In this document: positions 28,949 through 38,231 of the stretch, piece after piece | How positions within the stretch are numbered: position 1 is the stretch's first letter | Layout of the letters: the number at the start of each line of letters is the position of its first letter | Assembly (NCBI RefSeq): GCF_024171785.1 | Contig: NZ_JAMTCK010000002.1 | Span: forward strand, 1-64,000 | Direction of reading: 5' to 3' | DNA length: 64,000 nucleotides | DNA from: Goodfellowiella coeruleoviolacea | GTDB lineage: Bacteria > Actinomycetota > Actinomycetes > Mycobacteriales > Pseudonocardiaceae | Position numbers and translations under genes: made by a program | Notes under the pieces: model-generated | Database searches by the model: none | Told to the model about the DNA's origin: nothing | What the model saw: the letters and a program-made list of their open reading frames with translations, nothing else

Positions 28949-30814
28949 GTGGTGATGCGGATCAATCTGCTCGGCTCGTTCGAGGTGTTGTGGAACGGCC
29001 AGCTGGTCACGCCGTCCGCGCCCAAACTGCGCCGGGTGCTGGCCCTGCTGGCCATCAACGCGAACAAGGTGGTGCGCACCGACCAGCTCGTCGAGGAGCT
29101 GTGGGACGGCCGGCCCCCGCTCAGCGCGAACACCACCCTGCAGACCTACGTCTACCAGCTGCGCAAACTCCACCACCTGGCCGCGGCCGGCACGGATCGG
29201 GCGCCCGCGCTGCGCACCTCGGCCAACGGGTACCTGCTGAGCCTGCCGGACAACGCGTTGGACACCGCGGAGTTCACCAGGCTGGCCGAGGCCGGGCGCG
29301 CCGAACTGGACCTGGGTGATCTGGCCTCGGCCGCCGCCACCTTCCGGTCCGCGCTGAACCTCTGGCGCGGCGCGATGTTCGCCGACGTCGGGGTCGGTCC
29401 GGTGTTGCAGACCGCGGCGGTGTGGTTCGAGGAGCTGCGCAAGAGCGTGCTGGAGCAGCGCGTCGACGTGGACATCCGGCTCGGCCGGCACCACGAACTC
29501 GTCGGGGAGCTGGCCGGGGTGGTCGCCGAGCACCCCACGCACGAGGGTTTCCAGGGCAAGCTCATGCTCTCCCTCTACCGGTGCGGCCGCCGCTCCGAGG
29601 CGCTGCGGGCCTACCAGCGGGCCAGGGGGGTGCTCGCCGACGAGCTGGGGCTGGAGCCCGCGCCAGAACTCCAGCGGCTGCACCAGGCGCTGCTCGCCGC
29701 GGACACCTCGTTGGACGCACCGGCGGACAGCGGGGGGCTGGCGCGGCCGAACGGCCCGGCGGTGTGCCCCAGCCAGCTACCGCCGGACATGCCGCACTTC
29801 GTCGGACGTGGTGACCAGCTTCGGACGGCCAACGACGTGATCTGCCCGCGGAACCGGGATGTGCCACCGGTTGCCGTGGTGGTGGGCGCGCCCGGTTCGG
29901 GCAAGTCCGCGTTCTGCGTGCACCTGGCGCACCGCGTCCGGTCCCGCTATCCCGACGGGCAGTTCTACGCCGAACTGGTGGCGGCGGACGGCACACCCGC
30001 CGAGCCCGGCGCGGTGCTCGCCGGTTTCCTGCGCGCCATCGGGGTGTCCGGCACCCGCATGCCCGACTCGGTGGCCGAGCGCGCCCGGGTGTTCCGCAGC
30101 TGGACCGCGGACCGGCGGGTGCTGGTCGTGCTGGACGACGCGGTCAGCACCAGCCAGCTCGTCCCGCTGCTGCCGACCGGAACCGACTGCGCCACCCTGG
30201 TGGCCGCCCGGCGCAGGCTGGCCCACCCGACGATCACGGCCACCGTGGCGCTGCGGCCGTTCTCCGGCGGCGAGGGGACGCGGTTGCTGACCGAGGTGCT
30301 CGGCGCGCCGCGGGTCCGCGCGGACCAGGACGCCGCGGACGAACTGGTCGAGCTGTGCGACGGGCTGCCGCTGGCCCTGCGCGCCGCGGTCAGCGAACTG
30401 GAACTGCGGCCGCACTGGCCGATCAGCCACCAGGTGGGCCGGATGCGCGGACGGGGCGCGCACCCGCCGCCGGAGCTGCGCGCCAGCCTGTGGCGCTCCT
30501 ACCGGGTGCTGTCGGCACCGGCGCAGGCGGCCTTCCGGCTGGTCGCGGCGCTGGACCGGCCGGTGTCGGCGCTGCTGGCCGCGACCGCGCTGGGCACTGA
30601 CGAGCTGGCCGCGGAGTCGCTGCTGGAGGACCTGGCGCAGTGCCACCTGGTGGAGGTGGACGCCCCGGCCGACAGCGGCGACCCCGGCGGATTCCGCTAC
30701 CGGGTGCTGCGGCCGGTGCGCGGTGCGGCCCGGCTGATCACCGGCGGGGAGGAACGTCCCCCGGTCAGGGTGGCCGGCGAGATCCGCGTCGCCCACGCGG
30801 CCGGCGCCGGCTGA
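28949..30814 (+). CDS. SARP-type regulator (BTAD plus NTPase)
   Basis: A 621-residue AfsR/DnrI/RedD-type regulator. N-terminal OmpR-like winged helix (MRINLLGSFEVLWNGQ...LRRVLALLAINANKVV...QLVEELWDG), then the bacterial transcriptional activation domain (about residues 95-240, ending GVLADELGLEPAPELQRLHQALL), then an NB-ARC/STAND-like NTPase with Walker A GAPGSGKSAF near 310 and Walker B-like VLVVLDDA. It lacks the TPR tail of AfsR. SARPs activate natural-product clusters by binding direct repeats. Start is GTG 28949 or ATG 28955 (VMRINLL); no strong ribosome site separates them. No biosynthetic cluster adjoins it directly, so its target is open. The strong promoter at 28647 probably drives it. 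Confidence 0.87.
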   Translation: MVMRINLLGSFEVLWNGQLVTPSAPKLRRVLALLAINANKVVRTDQLVEELWDGRPPLSANTTLQTYVYQLRKLHHLAAAGTDRAPALRTSANGYLLSLPDNALDTAEFTRLAEAGRAELDLGDLASAAATFRSALNLWRGAMFADVGVGPVLQTAAVWFEELRKSVLEQRVDVDIRLGRHHELVGELAGVVAEHPTHEGFQGKLMLSLYRCGRRSEALRAYQRARGVLADELGLEPAPELQRLHQALLAADTSLDAPADSGGLARPNGPAVCPSQLPPDMPHFVGRGDQLRTANDVICPRNRDVPPVAVVVGAPGSGKSAFCVHLAHRVRSRYPDGQFYAELVAADGTPAEPGAVLAGFLRAIGVSGTRMPDSVAERARVFRSWTADRRVLVVLDDAVSTSQLVPLLPTGTDCATLVAARRRLAHPTITATVALRPFSGGEGTRLLTEVLGAPRVRADQDAADELVELCDGLPLALRAAVSELELRPHWPISHQVGRMRGRGAHPPPELRASLWRSYRVLSAPAQAAFRLVAALDRPVSALLAATALGTDELAAESLLEDLAQCHLVEVDAPADSGDPGGFRYRVLRPVRGAARLITGGEERPPVRVAGEIRVAHAAGAG

Positions 30815-31189
30815 CCGGACCGTCCCAGCAGGACTGTCCGGATCGGACAGTGGAGGCTGGACCGCGGAACTGGACAGCGGAACTGGACAGCGGGACGGAG
30901 GGTGAGCGGCGGGGCCAGGTGCGGGGAATCCACCTGGCCCCGCCGGGGACCGGCCGCGACTGGTCGGGGAGTCAGCCGCGGCCGGTCCATCGGGGGATGG
31001 GATCGTGGGGGCTGGCGCGTTGCCGCCGTTGCTGCCGTTGCTGAACTCTGCCCGATCAAGGCGCCGAGGGTGGCGTGGAAACGGGGATGTCAGGGGGAGG
31101 ATTTTAGGCAGATCGGGGGATGCCTACCCGGTTTCGGGTTGATCGAGTGCCTGCCAGACTCCTCGGTAGTCACCAGGCAGGAGGCGACA
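30815..31189. other. 375-bp intergenic region with GGA-repeat array
   Basis: The gap between the SARP gene and the XRE-like regulator. It contains the hairpin ACTGTCCG-GAT-CGGACAGT (30833-30851), likely a terminator. Immediately after it is an array in which GGA recurs about every 6-7 bases from 30845 to 30894, including two exact copies of GCGGAACTGGACA at 13-bp spacing (30864-30889). The rest shows no gene; AGGAGG at 31178-31183 serves the next start. Confidence 0.5.
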
Positions 31190-32518
31190 GTGCGCGGATG
31201 GGAAGCCAACCATCAGCTGCGGTCAGCCCGGGAGCGGACCGAATCCCCCTACGCCACGGGCCAGCCGCTGTCCCGGCAGGAGCTGGCCGACCTGGTCAAC
31301 ACCTGGTTGTGGGAGAACAAGGGCCGGGTCTCCGAGCTGGACGCGAACTACATCGGCAAGCTGGAACAGGGCCGGATCCGCTGGCCGCAGGACCCGGACC
31401 GGCGCGCCGCGTTCCGCGCTGTGTTGCGGGTGCGTACCGATACCGAACTCGGCTTTCGTCGACCCCGACGGCTCCCGGCTACCCTGGATGACGTGGACCG
31501 GAAGCAGTTCTTGTACTTGGCGCTGGGAGCCGGCGCGGGAGCAGCCGCCGGCCGGTTCCACAGCACCGTGCTCGGGCCGTCGGACACGCCCGCCCCGCCG
31601 GTGACCGTCGGCGCCGTGGAAGTGGACCAGGTCAACGCGTTGGCGCGCCAGTTCGCCGCCTGGGACCACGCGCACGGCGGGGGACTGGTCTGGCAGGCGG
31701 TGAGCGCCCAGCTGAGCTGGTCCGCGAGTCTGCTGAGCGCGCGGTGCCCGGCCCGACTGCGGCCGGCGTTGTTCGCGGCCGTCGGCTACTTCGGCAACGT
31801 CGCCGGTTTCATGGCCTTTGACGCCTACCAGCACGACCGGGCGCGGCGCATCTTCCGGTTCTCCCTGTCCTGCGCCGAGGAGGCCGCTGACTGGCACCTG
31901 CGCGCGAAGATCCTCTCGGACATGGCGCGCCAGGAGATGTGGTGCGGTGACCCGGACACCGCACTGACGCACGTGGAGCAGGCCGGGATCCGCGCCGACC
32001 GGCTCACCTCGATCGAACTCGGCAAGCTGGCCTCGATCCGGGCGCGTGCCCTGGCCGGCCTGCGGCGGGCGGACCCGGCCAGGCGGGCCATCGCCGAATC
32101 CGACGAGGCCTTCAACGGCGCGCCGGCCAGCGACGGTGAGCCCTGGCTGGCGTACTACCGGGGGCTCACCCGCACCGACGACAGCGCACTGGCCCTGGCC
32201 GACCTGTCCATCCGCGGTCTCACCGCCACCGCGCCGGCGGTGGACCGGCTGACCGCGGCCATCGACCGGCAGCCGGCCGGCCGGACCAGGTCCACCGCGC
32301 GCTGCCGAACCAAACTGGCCACCGTGCTGATGCGGGAGGACCCGCGCCAGGCGGCCGAGATCGGCATGCTGGCGGTCCGCGGCGCCGGCCGGTTGCGGTC
32401 CGCGCGCTCCGCCGACGATCTGCGGGAGCTGAGCCGGGTGGCCGGTCCGCACGCGGCTGTGCCCGAGATCGCCGAACTGCGGCAGCGGATCAGGCTGGTG
32501 CTCACCGGCGGCGACTAG
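31190..32518 (+). CDS. XRE-like / TPR-type regulatory protein
   Basis: A 442-residue protein of the actinomycete NsdA-like layout. The N-terminal 70 residues resemble a degenerate XRE HTH (PLSRQELADLVNTWLWENKG, then LDANYIGKLEQGRIRWPQDP). Residues about 95-120 form a hydrophobic patch (RKQFLYLALGAGAGAAAGRF), a possible single membrane span or twin-Arg-like remnant. The C-terminal two-thirds is helical with TPR-like repeats (ADWHLRAKILSDMARQEMWCGDPDTALTHVEQAG). Relatives regulate development and antibiotic production. The GTG at 31190 is chosen for the AGGAGG 6 bases upstream. It follows the SARP gene in the same direction but probably has its own promoter. Confidence 0.8.
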   Translation: MRGWEANHQLRSARERTESPYATGQPLSRQELADLVNTWLWENKGRVSELDANYIGKLEQGRIRWPQDPDRRAAFRAVLRVRTDTELGFRRPRRLPATLDDVDRKQFLYLALGAGAGAAAGRFHSTVLGPSDTPAPPVTVGAVEVDQVNALARQFAAWDHAHGGGLVWQAVSAQLSWSASLLSARCPARLRPALFAAVGYFGNVAGFMAFDAYQHDRARRIFRFSLSCAEEAADWHLRAKILSDMARQEMWCGDPDTALTHVEQAGIRADRLTSIELGKLASIRARALAGLRRADPARRAIAESDEAFNGAPASDGEPWLAYYRGLTRTDDSALALADLSIRGLTATAPAVDRLTAAIDRQPAGRTRSTARCRTKLATVLMREDPRQAAEIGMLAVRGAGRLRSARSADDLRELSRVAGPHAAVPEIAELRQRIRLVLTGGD

Positions 32519-32546
32519 GCGTCCGCCGCTGGCCGCCGGCCACCTG

Positions 32547-33041
32547 TCAGTCCGAAGTGGACAGAGGTGTGCCGGCGCCGGCGTAGTCGGTGGCGGTGTC
32601 CCTGGTGATCTCGCCCAGGTGCCGGGTGAAGTCCAGGAGCAGCGCCAGTTGCTGGTCGTCGTAGCGCTCCAGGTGCTCGCGCAGGGCCGCGGCCAGTGGT
32701 GCGTACGCGTGCCGCACACTGGCCTCGTGCCGGCCGGTGGAGAGCACGAACACCCGTCGGCGGTTGTTCTGGTCGCGCCTGCGCTGCACGAAACCCGCGC
32801 GCTCCAACCGGTCCAGCACCGCCGTCACCGCCGAGGCGCTCAGCCCGACGAGGCCGGCGAGCCGGCCCGCGGTCAGCTCGTGCTCCCGGCGCGCCAGTTC
32901 CAGGCACTTCAGGTCGGTGGGGTTGAGGCCGAACCGGGCGGCGATCTCCTGGTGCAGCAGCAGGCCCCAGGTCGCGTTGTCGCGCACTGCCTGCTGCAGA
33001 GCGGTGACGAGGTCGCTGCGGTCCACCTGGTCACTCGACAT
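32547..33041 (-). CDS. MarR family transcriptional regulator
   Basis: A 164-residue winged-helix regulator. The DNA-binding region is ELTAGRLAGLVGLSASAVTAVLDRLERAGFVQRRRDQNNRRRVFVL (about residues 55-100), with the usual wing. Flanking helices form the dimer domain. ATG at 33041 is preferred over that at 33047 because GGAG then lies 7 bases upstream. It is divergent from the NAD-dependent dehydrogenase gene at 33242, so that gene is a likely target. The ligand is unknown. Confidence 0.88.
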   Translation of the reverse strand: MSSDQVDRSDLVTALQQAVRDNATWGLLLHQEIAARFGLNPTDLKCLELARREHELTAGRLAGLVGLSASAVTAVLDRLERAGFVQRRRDQNNRRRVFVLSTGRHEASVRHAYAPLAAALREHLERYDDQQLALLLDFTRHLGEITRDTATDYAGAGTPLSTSD

Positions 33042-33070
33042 CGGCATGCTCCGCGGACACTTCGTCAGTT

Positions 33071-33089
33071 GAGAGTTACGAAATCTCGA
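33071..33089. promoter_or_regulatory. possible MarR operator, A/T-rich promoter patch
   Basis: TTGAGAGTTACGAAATCTCGAA around 33069-33090 has GAGA/TCTC arms around a 9-bp centre, 30-50 bp upstream of the MarR start and in the only A/T-rich stretch of the intergenic region. It is a candidate operator only; the arms are short. Confidence 0.35.
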
Positions 33090-33241
33090 ATAGTTTAACA
33101 GGAAAGCGCCCGTGTTTCCCGGCGTCGATGGGAAAGTTCCGCCGCCGAACGGGGAAACAGCGGCACCTGGCCGCCCCGGGTGGACCGACTGATCGAGCGC
33201 GGCTGGAGCCCGGGTCGAGCACCGCGGTCAACAGTGGCGGC

Positions 33242-34111
33242 GTGAAATCCACGAGGCTGGCATTCATCGGGCTCGGCAACATGGGCAGCGCCATGGCGCA
33301 CCGCCTGGTGGCCACGGGCTATCCCGTCACCGTGCACAACCGCACCGCGGCCAAGGCGGCGCCGGTGGTCGCGGCCGGCGCGCGGCCGGCCGACTCCGCC
33401 CGGCAGGCGGTGCGCGACGCCGAGGTGGTGCTGGTCAGCCTGAGCGACGAGGCCGCGGTGGAGCAGGTGGTGTTCGACCAGGTGCTGGCGGATCTGCGGC
33501 CGGGCGCGCTGGTCGTGGACACCTCCACGGTCTCGCCCGAGTACGCGGTGGCCGCCGCGACCCGGCTGGAACAGGCCGGCGCCCGCCGGGTCGAGGCGTG
33601 TGTGGTGGGCAACCCGAGGCACGCCAGGGCGGGCGAACTCCGGGTGTTCACCGCCGGGGACGAACGCGACGTGGTCGCGGTGCGCCCGATCCTGGAGGTG
33701 CTCGGCACCGACGTGGTGTACCTGGGACCACCCGGTCGGGCCGCCACCCTCAAGCTCGTGTTCAACCTGGTGCTGGGCGCCCAACTGGTGGCGCTGGCCG
33801 AGGCGGTCGGGGTGGGCGCCGCCGCCGGCCTCGACCCCGACCTGGTGCTGTCCGCCATCGTGCACAGCGGGTTCAGCTCCCGGGTCATGGGATTCCGCGC
33901 CGAGTTGATGCGCCAGCACCGCTACGAACCCGCGTTCTTCCGCTCCGGCCTGATGGCGAAGGACCTGGGGCTGGGCCTGGCCGCCGCCGGCGCGCGGCAG
34001 GACGAGTTCCCGGTGTTGCGCGGCGTGCTGGAGCGGTACCGCGCCGTGGTGGACGCGGGCGACGGCGACAAGGACGCCGCCGTGGTGCTGGAGCACGTCC
34101 AGCCGCACTGA
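33242..34111 (+). CDS. NAD(P)-dependent beta-hydroxyacid dehydrogenase family protein
   Basis: A 289-residue member of the 3-hydroxyisobutyrate/6-phosphogluconate dehydrogenase family. N-terminal Rossmann motif AFIGLGNMGSAMAHRL, nicotinamide-site DTSTVSPEYAVAAA, and catalytic Lys in AATLKLVFNLVLGAQL (about residue 168). The usual substrate-binding GGxxGA reads VVGNPRHARAGEL here, so the substrate site departs from the standard 3-hydroxyisobutyrate enzyme; imine or glyoxylate-type reductases of this superfamily are alternatives. GTG start at 33242; the frame stays open further upstream without typical sequence. Divergent from marR. Confidence 0.8.
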   Translation: MKSTRLAFIGLGNMGSAMAHRLVATGYPVTVHNRTAAKAAPVVAAGARPADSARQAVRDAEVVLVSLSDEAAVEQVVFDQVLADLRPGALVVDTSTVSPEYAVAAATRLEQAGARRVEACVVGNPRHARAGELRVFTAGDERDVVAVRPILEVLGTDVVYLGPPGRAATLKLVFNLVLGAQLVALAEAVGVGAAAGLDPDLVLSAIVHSGFSSRVMGFRAELMRQHRYEPAFFRSGLMAKDLGLGLAAAGARQDEFPVLRGVLERYRAVVDAGDGDKDAAVVLEHVQPH

Positions 34112-34198
34112 CCCGTCGGCCCCCCGCGGCGTCGGTGGACCGCACACCGGTTGTCACAATGGCCCCGGTGTCCGGCGGTCCACCGGCGTGGAGGGTGT

Positions 34199-37100
34199 GT
34201 GTTCGTTACCGACGAAGGTCTGGTCAGCTCGACGGCTGATCTGGTCGACCTGGTGGAGTGCGAGCACCGCGCGCTGCTCAACCACGCCAGCGCCCACGGC
34301 GTGCCGGGCGTGCCCGGGGGAGAACCCGCCGAGCAGGCCGCGGCGCCGGCCGCCACCTCGTCCACTGTGGATCAGCTGCGCGCGGTGTTCGGTGCCGGCG
34401 TGGTGACCGTGGCCCGGCCCGGCGCGCACCCGGCCGCGTTGCGGGTGGCCGCCGAGCACACCCGCGCCGCCCTCGCCGCCGGTGCGGCGGTGATCTGCCA
34501 GCCCGTGTTCTTCGACGGCGAGTTCCACGCCACCGCCGACTTCCTGGTGTCCACCTCGGTCGATCCGCACACCGGCCGGCCCAGGCGGTCCACCGGGCAC
34601 ACCGCGGTCGGCTACGAGCCGCTCACCGTCAGCCCCGTCCACCGGGTGCGGCCGGCCGAGGTGCTCGGGCTCACCGCGGTCACCGACGCGCTGCTGCGGT
34701 CCGGCCACCGGGCCGGTCCGGCCGTGCACCTGCTGGTGGGCGACGCGGCGGCCGGCCAGCAGAACAGCAGCGCACCGCACTCCCTGCCGGCCGCCGACTT
34801 CCTGCCCCTGGTGCGGCACCTGCGGTCCCGGCTGCGCCAGCGGCTGGCCGCCCGCCCCACCGCCCCGCCAACGCCGTCCTGGGGCGAGGAGCGCCCGGCC
34901 TGCGCCGCGTGCCGGTTCGCGGCGCACTGCGCCAGCGGCCGGGAAGCGGCCCGTGACCTGTCCCTGGTCGCCGGCATCCGGGCCGACCAGCGGCGCAAGC
35001 TGGTGGCGGCCGGACTGAGCACGATTGACGCGCTGGCCGGTGCCACCGCGGCGGACCGCCCGGCCACGCTGTCCGCGACGACCTTCACCGCCCTGCGCGA
35101 CCAGGCCGCCATCCAGGTGCTCCAGGACGGCACCAGAACCGAGGCGGACCCCACCGGCAAGGTCAGTTACGAGATCATCGACCCGGACGTGCTCGCCGGC
35201 CTGCCCGCGCCCAGCGCCGGGGACGTGTTCATCGCGCTGGAGGACGATCCGGACGCGCTGGACGGCGCCGGCCTGGTGCACCTGTTCGGCGCCGTCACCG
35301 GCGAGCGACCCAGCGCGCTGTGGGCGCACGGCCGGGGCCAGGAGCGGGCCGCGTTCCAGGAGTTCGTGGACCTGCTGACGGCCGGCGTGGCCGCCGATCC
35401 GGCCGCGCACGTCTACCACTACACCGCCCACCCGGTGAACACGCTCAAGCGCCTGGCCGCGCTGCACGGCACCCGGGAGGAGGCAGTGGACGACCTGCTG
35501 CGCGCGGGCGTGCTGGTCGACCTGTCCTCGGTGGTGCGCAAGGCACTGCGGATCTCGCAGCGCTCGTACTCGCTGCGCCACCTCGAACCGCTGTACCGGC
35601 CCGCACTCCGGCGTGGACCGGCGCCCGGCCCCGAGGCGTACCAGGAACACCTCGCCGCCCGCCGCGCCGGGGACGACTCGCGCGCCGACGCGGTGCTGGC
35701 CGGCATCCAGCGCGACAACCGCGACGACTGCCTGTCCCTGCACCGGCTGGTCGGGTTCCTGCACGAGATCAGGGACGAGGCCGGCATCCCCCCGCTGCCG
35801 CCGCCGCAGAAGTCCGATGTGGACGCTCTCATCGAGGAGGCCGCCGCCGAGCAGGAGGCGCAACGGCGCGCCGAACGCGCCGCCCGGGTGGCGGCCCTGG
35901 TCGAGCCGCTGCTGGCCGGGCTGCCCGAGGACCCGGCCGAGGCGAGCGACGACGAGCGGGCCAGGGCGCTGCTGGCCGCCGCCGTGGGCTACCACCGCAG
36001 GGAGACCAACCCGGCGTGGTGGGAGTTCTTCCGCCGCGTCGCCGCCCCACTGTCCGATGTGGAGGATGACAGCAACTGCGTTGTCCCGCTGGCGGTGCGG
36101 GTGGGGGAGTGGACACCGCCCGTCGGCCGGGTCCGCACGGCCAAGCGCGAGGTCACCGTGGTCTGCGACCCGGACCGCCCGCACCCGTTCACCACCGGCG
36201 ACCAGGTCCGGCTGCTCTACCCCGGAAGTCCACGGTGGACCCGTGATGCCCGGGTGCGCGCCGAGACCGGCGCGGAACTCGTCCTGGAGGAGAGCGCGCC
36301 CGCCGGCGACGTCGACGCCGCTGCCGCGGGCGGGCTGCCCGTGGCCGTGCTGCCCGGCGGTCCGGTCCGGCCCGCCCCCAAGGACGAGGCCGTGGCCGAG
36401 CTGGCGCGCACCGTGGTCGAGGCACTGCCCGACCTGCCCGCCCACCCCGGCGTCGACCTGCTGCGCCGGCTGCCACCCCGGCTGCGGCACCAGCGGCCCC
36501 TGCCCCGGCCGGCCGCCGACGGCGAGGACCTGGTGGCCACGGTGATCAGCGCGGTGGACGCGCTGGACGGGTCCACCCTGGCCGTGCAGGGACCGCCCGG
36601 AGCGGGCAAGACCTACCTGGCCGCCAGGCTGATCACGCACCTGGTCGCCAGCGGCAGGACCGTCGGCGTGACCTCCACCAGCCACAAGGCCGTGGAGAAC
36701 GTGCTGACCGCGGCCCTGGCCGCGGCCAGGCAGCAGGGGATGAGCCTGCCCTGCGCGAAACGCCCCAAGGGCCGGCCGGAACCGGACCGCGGGTGGGAGC
36801 AGCCCAGGGACAACCCGGCCCTGGCCCGGTGGCGCGCCGAGCACGAACTCGGCCACGTGGTCGGTGGAACCGCGTGGACCTTCGCCAACGCCGCGCTGCG
36901 CGCCAACCCCGTGGACGTGCTGGTCATCGACGAGGCCGGCCAGTTCGCCCTGGCCGACGCGCTCGCCGTGGCCACCTGCGCCCGCAACCTGGTGCTGCTC
37001 GGCGACCCCCAACAGCTGCCGCAGGTGGTGCAGGGCACCCACCCGGCCGGGGCGGACGCCTCCGCCCTGGGCCACCTGCTCGGCGAGGCCGAGGTGATCC

Positions 37101-37774
37101 CGCCGCACCTCGGCTACTTCCTGGACCGGTCCCGGCGCATGCACCCCGAGGTGTGCGCGCCGATCTCCCGGCTGTCCTACGCGGGACTGCTGCACGCCCA
37201 CGCCAGTGCGGCCCGGCGCGGGGTGGCCGGGCTGCCGGCCGGGCTCTACGTCAGCGAGGTCGACCACCACCACAACACCACGTCCTCGGTGGAGGAGGCG
37301 GCGGCCGTGGTGGCGATCGCGCGCTCGCTGATCGGTCGCGAGTGGACCGACGGCACCGACCGGCGCGCCCTGACCGAGGCGGACGTCCTCGTGGTCGCCC
37401 CGTACAACCTGCAGGTGCGGGTGGTGGCCCGGGAGCTGGCCAAGGCCGGCTTCCCCGACGTGCGGGTGGGCACGGTGGACCGGTTCCAGGGGCAGGAAGC
37501 CCCGGTGGTGGTGGCCACGATGACCTCGTCGGCAACCGCGGACCTGCCCCGCGGTCTGGACTTCCTGCTGTCCCGCAACCGGCTCAACGTGGCACTGTCC
37601 CGGGCCCAGGCCGTGGCCGTCCTGGTCTGCTCGCCCCGGCTGGCCGACGCGGACATCCGGGGCATCGACCAGATGCGACTGGTGTCCGGTCTGCTCGGTC
37701 TGCTCGACGACGCCAAGCCCTGGCCACTGCCCACCGCGCCCCAGCACCCGCAACCTCAGGAACCACTTGGCTGA
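34199..37774 (+). CDS. TM0106-type RecB-like nuclease fused to superfamily 1 helicase
   Basis: A 1191-residue protein, a normal size for actinomycete members of this family. The N-terminal part (1-570) is a RecB-like PD-(D/E)XK nuclease; four Cys that could ligate an Fe-S cluster as in Cas4/AddB are Cys21 (VECEH) and the group ERPACAACRFAAHC near residues 232-245. A helix-hairpin-helix-like LVAGIRADQRRKLVAAGL follows. The C-terminal helicase (780-1191) is Dna2/Upf1-like: Walker A GPPGAGKT (~799), motif II VIDEAGQ (~910), motif III LLGDPQQLPQV, motif V/VI GTVDRFQGQEAPVV and SRNRLNVALSRAQ. It is probably a DNA end-processing or repair enzyme. GTG start. Its stop overlaps the convergent gene by 19 bp. 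Confidence 0.88.
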   Translation: MFVTDEGLVSSTADLVDLVECEHRALLNHASAHGVPGVPGGEPAEQAAAPAATSSTVDQLRAVFGAGVVTVARPGAHPAALRVAAEHTRAALAAGAAVICQPVFFDGEFHATADFLVSTSVDPHTGRPRRSTGHTAVGYEPLTVSPVHRVRPAEVLGLTAVTDALLRSGHRAGPAVHLLVGDAAAGQQNSSAPHSLPAADFLPLVRHLRSRLRQRLAARPTAPPTPSWGEERPACAACRFAAHCASGREAARDLSLVAGIRADQRRKLVAAGLSTIDALAGATAADRPATLSATTFTALRDQAAIQVLQDGTRTEADPTGKVSYEIIDPDVLAGLPAPSAGDVFIALEDDPDALDGAGLVHLFGAVTGERPSALWAHGRGQERAAFQEFVDLLTAGVAADPAAHVYHYTAHPVNTLKRLAALHGTREEAVDDLLRAGVLVDLSSVVRKALRISQRSYSLRHLEPLYRPALRRGPAPGPEAYQEHLAARRAGDDSRADAVLAGIQRDNRDDCLSLHRLVGFLHEIRDEAGIPPLPPPQKSDVDALIEEAAAEQEAQRRAERAARVAALVEPLLAGLPEDPAEASDDERARALLAAAVGYHRRETNPAWWEFFRRVAAPLSDVEDDSNCVVPLAVRVGEWTPPVGRVRTAKREVTVVCDPDRPHPFTTGDQVRLLYPGSPRWTRDARVRAETGAELVLEESAPAGDVDAAAAGGLPVAVLPGGPVRPAPKDEAVAELARTVVEALPDLPAHPGVDLLRRLPPRLRHQRPLPRPAADGEDLVATVISAVDALDGSTLAVQGPPGAGKTYLAARLITHLVASGRTVGVTSTSHKAVENVLTAALAAARQQGMSLPCAKRPKGRPEPDRGWEQPRDNPALARWRAEHELGHVVGGTAWTFANAALRANPVDVLVIDEAGQFALADALAVATCARNLVLLGDPQQLPQVVQGTHPAGADASALGHLLGEAEVIPPHLGYFLDRSRRMHPEVCAPISRLSYAGLLHAHASAARRGVAGLPAGLYVSEVDHHHNTTSSVEEAAAVVAIARSLIGREWTDGTDRRALTEADVLVVAPYNLQVRVVARELAKAGFPDVRVGTVDRFQGQEAPVVVATMTSSATADLPRGLDFLLSRNRLNVALSRAQAVAVLVCSPRLADADIRGIDQMRLVSGLLGLLDDAKPWPLPTAPQHPQPQEPLG

Positions 37775-38199
37775 ACCTGCGTGGGCCGGCGCCGCCACCA
37801 GCCCCAGACCGTGATCCGGTTCAGCGCTTTGCGTCGCCGGGCACACGCCCCGCACTCCGGAATCCGGGCGCGCCGGGTGAGCACCGCGATCGCGTCGCCG
37901 AGCCCGAGCACCCGGAAACGCGCGTGCGGCCGGCCCAGGCCCGGCACCTGTGCGGCGAGGTCCGACCAGCTCACCGGAAGTCCGGGCACGGGCTGAACCG
38001 TCGCCAGGTCCACATCGGACAACTTCCGCACGTCGGGCCGGGCGAGCAGCCGCCGGACGGCGCGCCGGTCCGCGAGTCCCACGTACGCCCTGTTGTCCCC
38101 GTGCACCACCACCGCGTTGCCCACGTCGTACTTGATCGCCGTGGAGGCGCGCCCCGCACTCGGCGGCGTGACCGGAACCTCCAACCAGTGGACAGCCAT
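37756..38199 (-). CDS. hypothetical protein with C-terminal CxxC module
   Basis: A 147-residue protein with no firm family. The N-terminal half reads AVHWLEVPVTPP...KYDVGNAVVVHGDNRAYVGLADRRAVRRLLARPD; the C-terminal part has a CxxC (ECGACARRRKALNRITVWGWW) followed by Arg and Trp residues. The CxxCxxRRxxLN arrangement resembles small zinc- or redox-type modules seen in other actinomycete and phage proteins. There is no signal peptide. ATG at 38199 has GAGGGAG 8-10 bases upstream. It lies 56 bp downstream of the Cys-rich gene on the same strand, separated by a small hairpin, so the two are likely one unit. A thiol/disulfide or metal role for the neighbour is a guess. Confidence 0.7.
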   Translation of the reverse strand: MAVHWLEVPVTPPSAGRASTAIKYDVGNAVVVHGDNRAYVGLADRRAVRRLLARPDVRKLSDVDLATVQPVPGLPVSWSDLAAQVPGLGRPHARFRVLGLGDAIAVLTRRARIPECGACARRRKALNRITVWGWWRRRPTQVQPSGS

Positions 38200-38231
38200 C
38201 AGATGTCTCCCTCACCTCGCTGGTCGCTGAC

